NCBI GenBank assembly: GCA_025765615.1
Contig: JAIVFJ010000007.1
Coordinates: 186,001 to 250,000, forward strand
Direction: 5' to 3'
Origin: Zopfochytrium polystomum
Lineage: Eukaryota; Chytridiomycota; Chytridiomycetes; Chytridiales; Chytridiaceae
Length of the DNA stretch: 64,000 nt
Both the position numbers and the translations under genes were made by a program. Shown here in pieces: positions 61,516-64,000 of this stretch. Below the pieces are notes generated by a model. That model was not told the DNA's origin. It did no database searches and saw only the letters and a program-made list of their open reading frames with translations. Position 1 is the stretch's first letter. Each line of letters begins with the position of its first letter.

Positions 61516-63029
61516 TCATCTTGCCCCAACACCACCACCGAATGCCCGAACGTCCGCCTCACTGGATATGCAGCGGACAACGTCCAAGGGATACTCCTTC
61601 TTCAACAAATTAGAGAGAACTCTAGATGGACCGACAGCGATCCATTCCTGAACGCCATCCTCTCGGGCGTACTGAATGCTCCGCTGCCACTGAACAGTCT
61701 TTGTAATCTGATCAGTCAACAGTCTCCCAATTTCATCAGGATGATTAAACTGTGGACAACTTAGTGAGTGGTGCTAGTAAAGGAACCGAATAACAAACCG
61801 GTTTCCCCGTCACATTTGAAATGACATCAATTATGGGGTCAGAAAAAGTTGTACCGTCCAAGGCAGGTTTCATCTTCTCTGCAGCCGGAGACATCAAACT
61901 GCAGTGGAAAGGAGCCGACACGGGTAAGGCAATCGATCGCCCAGCGAAGCCTTTCGTTTGGATCTTTGAGCCCGCATACTCGACTCCCTTAGCTGTGCCA
62001 CTTAAGACCACCTGTGCGCGGCTTCAGGCGATTTTAGTAGCTTTCAGCGGGCAACAGATTCAACAATGAAACCTGTTGATATTCGAAATTTCCGCTACTT
62101 CGCCATCAGGGAGCGATTGCTTGATGCTCTCCATCAGGGCTTCAATGTCCTCCAAGTGATTACCATTGATGACTAGTGCGCGCATTGAAGTTTGCTTAGA
62201 CGAGGTGGCAGTACGCATAGCCAGGCCTCTTAACCGCTAGCTCAGATAGATGGATTAAGTTGCCGGCAGGTAAACTCAGCCCTTTCTTACCACAAGCTTC
62301 AGTGCGACTTCCAATCTGCGCAATGCCGGCTCCGTAAGAAGAGTGCTCAAGGCCGTTATACCGCACTTACGAGATGGACTTTGTTGCAACCAGTGCGGAG
62401 TACTCCCCCAAGCTGTGCCCCAACGCGTACAAACAGTTTTTAATATCAAAGCCATGCTCTTCCTGCAAAGAAATCGTTAAACTTGAGACAGAACGCTCAG
62501 AGAGGACGTACGGACCTCCAAAACACGGAGCATTGCGATCGAGTGACAAAGAATGGCTGAAAATGGTGTCAACAGAACGGTAGGGGGTATGAGCACAGAA
62601 GTCCACCTGGTTGTGCGACTTCGGTCGAGGTGAGTGATTGCTTCAAATTGGGTAAGTATTGTGACAGACTCGCATGGGGAGGACAGCTTACCACCGGCCC
62701 TTCAAACATCAGCTTCCGCAGACCGCCGCCTATCGCATCGTCGCATTGATCGACTATTCGCTTTGCGGCGGGATATGTGCGATAGATGTCCGCAGCCATG
62801 CCTATAAGTCATAGCGGTTAAGACGAAGGACAGCGCTTTGTTGTTGGGCCACTGCCTTCCCGCCACTCTCACCAATGTGCTGCGCGTCAGACGTTTCGCC
62901 CAAATAATGGAGGAGTCGGTAAGAAAGAAATGAGATCGCCAGGGTGGGATTCCCCGAACAGAGATCGCATCGCACCTGCGCGCCCTGACCCGGGAACAGG
63001 AGAGCAACTTTCCGAAGGCCCGATCTCAT
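61516..63029 (-). CDS. MCT1: Mitochondrial malonyl-CoA:ACP transacylase
   Basis: Loads malonyl groups onto acyl carrier protein for mitochondrial type II fatty-acid synthesis, which supplies lipoate. The order of motifs is FabD-like: KVALLFPGQGAQ, MAADIYRTYPAAKRIVDQCDDAIG, STEVAQPAILCHSIAML, the nucleophile elbow LGHSLGEYSAL with active Ser, LVRLRGLAM with the malonyl-binding Arg, QVVLSGTAKG, SAPFHCSLM with catalytic His, KTVQWQRSI and EWIAVGPSRVLSNL. About eight short exons join in frame, using for example acceptors before QSLTSTEV, AILCHS, EEHGFD, TLLTEP and RLRGLAM. The first junction (after GQGAQ, expected YVGM) is not solved: a tiny exon may be hidden between 62975 and 62805. No strong import signal precedes the first motif, so an extra 5' exon is possible. 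Confidence 0.9.
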
Positions 63030-63427
63030 CGCGACTTTGTGCTTTCACAGGTAAGTTAGGTGACCGCTTCTACGCGAAGGGGCCGATGGCCTCCAATGAA
63101 GATAGTTCGACTGCACGAGGCCGTGATGTGCGATGGATCTGGGGTGTCGCCGAAGAAGGGCGTGTACGATCGGGATGCGCAGAATTCGTCAGCGTCGGCA
63201 CAAAAAAATTCCTCGTTCCAACCCCGCTGGTTGAGGCACGGTGTCACCGTTGCTAACTTCACCATTGCAGCTGTTGTCGTGCCCTCTGTTTCTGGCCTCG
63301 ATGGCTGCTGTGTGTGGCTGGCCTTCAAGCACGTGCCACTAGCGCTGCTGACCGTTGTTTCATTCATTCACTCTGACAGTACCTTGGACGAGTACAACAT
63401 CTTCAAGCAGTTCTTCCGAGATAATAT
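63030..63427. other. Intergenic between MCT1 and PLPBP
   Basis: About 400 bp without a recognised gene. A plus-strand frame across it (63060-63563) overlaps the PLPBP exon antisense and has no family features. Confidence 0.55.
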
Positions 63428-64000
63428 TTATTGGCCCGTAGCCTTTTTCGCTCGTGCTCCAAATAAACACGATCCCAGCCGCACGTTTGTGGAACCGAGT
63501 TCAATAGCATGCTCAAAATCATCAGACATTCCCATGCTAAGTTCCAAGTCGAGCCCAAGCTGATCTTTCACGGCCTTTTGGCAGTCCAGCATGGTCTGAG
63601 TAATACAGCAAACTCCATATCAGCAGCGGCACAGGAGCTTTTTTCCAACACTGACCATGAAATCAGGATTGGGACCGGCGGAAGGGTCGTGGTCGGGGGA
63701 CCCAATGGTCATGATTCCCACAGCGTTTAACAGCGGACATGAGTCTTGGATGTGCTTAATCGTGTCTACGCACTCGGCTGGAGAGATTCCACTCTTTGCT
63801 AACAATGGGGTTAACAGATTTGGTCATTCAATCCCCTCGCAACGTACATTCTTCTCCGCTTGTGTTAATTTGCACAAAAACGCGAAGTGGTGTCTCGCGG
63901 CCCTGGCATGCCTTTTGCAATGCATCGGCCTTTTTCTTCCCGTCTACGCGCGTTTCATTGAAGAATGGATTTGGAAGACTTCCTTACCTACGGTCTCAAC
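63428..64000 (-). CDS. PLP homeostasis protein (PLPBP/YggS), partial
   Basis: Binds pyridoxal 5'-phosphate and buffers vitamin B6 and amino-acid metabolism; not an enzyme. The 5' end lies beyond the window. Visible exons read VETV joined to [32 protein letters not shown], then [16 protein letters not shown] ... [12 protein letters not shown], then [11 protein letters not shown] and [30 protein letters not shown], ending KKATGQ with a stop at 63428. The SMGMSxDFxxAIxxGSTxVRxGxxxFG block is the family signature and binds the PLP phosphate. Introns are short (about 40-70 nt). Confidence 0.92.

Noticed and set aside
63060..63563. 167-codon plus-strand frame at the right edge
   Set aside because: Antisense to the PLPBP exon, which carries a clear family signature.

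Overview
The window reads as nuclear DNA of a zoosporic (chytrid-like) true fungus. Fungal-type families are present: an Mga2/Spt23-like factor, a Kcs1-like inositol polyphosphate kinase, a WSC cell-wall protein, Rrn3 and Ubc1/UBE2K. They sit beside genes normally kept only by organisms with cilia or flagella: MNS1 and, less strictly, LRRC51. Genes carry short spliceosomal introns (about 40-220 nt, GT...AG, often with a CTAAT-like branch site). Intergenic DNA is rich in microsatellites and long poly-A/T runs. No species is claimed.

Left part (1-24 kb): a damaged Mga2/Spt23-like gene (1.1-3.7 kb) whose 5' side is replaced by a scrap of another gene; an inverted fragment of an HNH-nuclease family (4.4-5.0 kb); a 773-aa ankyrin protein; a 601-aa membrane protein; an eight-exon kanadaptin homologue; a large F-box/WD protein; and a secreted two-WSC-domain protein with a Trp-rich tail.

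Middle part (24-49 kb) is the plastic zone. An LRRC51 gene and a seven-helix membrane protein gene (24.1-26.8 kb) recur as a decayed LRRC51 copy plus a second intact seven-helix gene (27.8-31.9 kb). Four broken copies of a coiled-coil plus HNH_2 family lie at 4.4, 25.3, 28.5 and 48.3 kb. A 991-bp Mutator-like element with terminal inverted repeats and a perfect 9-bp target duplication sits at 38.2-39.2 kb. A shrunken Ty1/copia element with two LTRs fills 44.26-48.29 kb. Intact housekeeping genes among these are a GNAT acetyltransferase, triosephosphate isomerase and the Kcs1-like kinase.

Right part (49-64 kb) is compact and conserved: MSH1 (mitochondrial MutS), a UBE2K/Ubc1-type E2 divergent from RRN3 (Pol I initiation), MNS1 (flagellar), mitochondrial ribosomal protein uS17m, mitochondrial malonyl-CoA:ACP transacylase, and a PLP homeostasis protein cut by the window edge. 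Three or four of these serve mitochondria, but each has its own start and introns, so this is proximity and not an operon.

The best candidate for something undescribed is the coiled-coil/HNH_2 family, which seems to have spread as a dispersed, decaying gene or element. Exon limits were worked out by eye from splice signals, reading frame and family similarity; no alignment or search was run.
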